Of a stretch of DNA of 40,770 nucleotides, positions 40,696 to 40,770 are shown piece after piece; the first letter of the stretch is position 1; the number at the start of each line of letters is the position of its first letter. A program made the translations under genes and the position numbers. The DNA is from CAYJLC01 sp964370735 (GTDB taxonomy: Bacteria > Bacillota > Clostridia > Oscillospirales > Butyricicoccaceae), in contig CAYJLC010000017.1 of NCBI GenBank assembly GCA_964370735.1, positions 1-40,770 on the forward strand. Direction: 5' to 3'. The notes beneath the pieces are model-generated. The model did no database searches, was not told where the DNA came from, and saw nothing but the letters and a program-made list of their open reading frames with translations.

Positions 40696-40770
40696 ACCCC
40701 TGTAGCTCAGTGGATAGAGCAAAGCCCTCCGAAGGCTTGTGCGTTGGTTCAATTCCAATCAGGGGTGCCA
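40696..40770 (+). tRNA. tRNA-Arg, anticodon CCG
   Basis: A complete 75-base cloverleaf with encoded CCA. Acceptor ACCCCTG/CAGGGGT, D arm GCTC/GAGC, anticodon stem AAGCC/GGCTT around loop CTCCGAA, and T arm GTTGG/CCAAT all pair (one G-T). The anticodon CCG reads CGG. It reaches the window edge exactly. Confidence 0.95.

Noticed and set aside
1..40770. CRISPR array, insertion sequence or rRNA genes
   Set aside because: No regularly spaced repeats, transposase frames or rRNA-like segments were seen on either strand.

Overview
The window looks like chromosome of a low-GC Firmicute, most likely a clostridial anaerobe. The clues are AT-rich sequence, strong Shine-Dalgarno sites (AGGAGG type), sigma-A promoters with 17-bp spacers, several TTG starts, and family resemblance of S15, PNPase, Rex, RadC and GltB to clostridial proteins. 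No taxon-specific marker allows a closer call.

Layout. (1) 1-4490: housekeeping genes. These are a partial pnp with a large leader hairpin, rpsO, divergent purA, an RluA-type pseudouridine synthase, a small three-helix membrane protein and an EamA transporter. (2) 4550-15675: a compact leftward operon of phage head and contractile-tail genes of PBSX (Xkd) type. In transcription order it runs small terminase remnant, large terminase, portal, GP20-type scaffold, P22-type coat, three connector/terminator proteins, sheath, tube, tail chaperone with a -1 frameshift extension, a 152-aa protein where the tape measure should be, LysM protein, hub, DUF2577, DUF2634 and baseplate J. It has one strong promoter with an operator-like dyad in the spacer. 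Integrase, repressor, replication, lysis and tail-fibre genes are absent. (3) 15775-16555: radC, read divergently and preceded by a short overlapping leader ORF. (4) 16618-23691: a methionine block with a LysR regulator, metY, a stand-alone MetH activation-domain protein, a MetH lacking that domain, and a homocysteine methyltransferase/methylene-THF reductase fusion. (5) 23730-33863, leftward: glutamate supply. It contains aconitase, isocitrate dehydrogenase, the redox repressor rex, then gltB-gltD behind a promoter and a strong leader terminator. (6) 33931-38484, leftward: a polA-rimI-tsaD-GNAT operon in which polA is interrupted by a single in-frame TAA. (7) 38579-40770: a cation/proton antiporter, a LysR regulator and tRNA-Arg(CCG).

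How the parts work together. Aconitase and isocitrate dehydrogenase make 2-oxoglutarate, which GltBD converts with glutamine to glutamate; Rex lies downstream of both TCA genes. In the methionine block, MetY makes homocysteine, MetH and the fusion protein methylate it, the reductase domain supplies methyl-THF, and the separate activation protein would repair inactive cobalamin.

The most unusual part is the phage-like operon. It keeps intact packaging, capsid, tail and baseplate genes and a regulated-looking promoter, but has lost genes for autonomous viral life. It also appears to encode a contractile tail with almost no tape measure. A domesticated, gene-transfer-agent-like particle is the hypothesis I favour, but this is inference from gene content. 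A decaying prophage remnant remains possible. Other notable items are the frameshift signal, the interrupted polA, the gltB leader terminator and the pnp leader hairpin.
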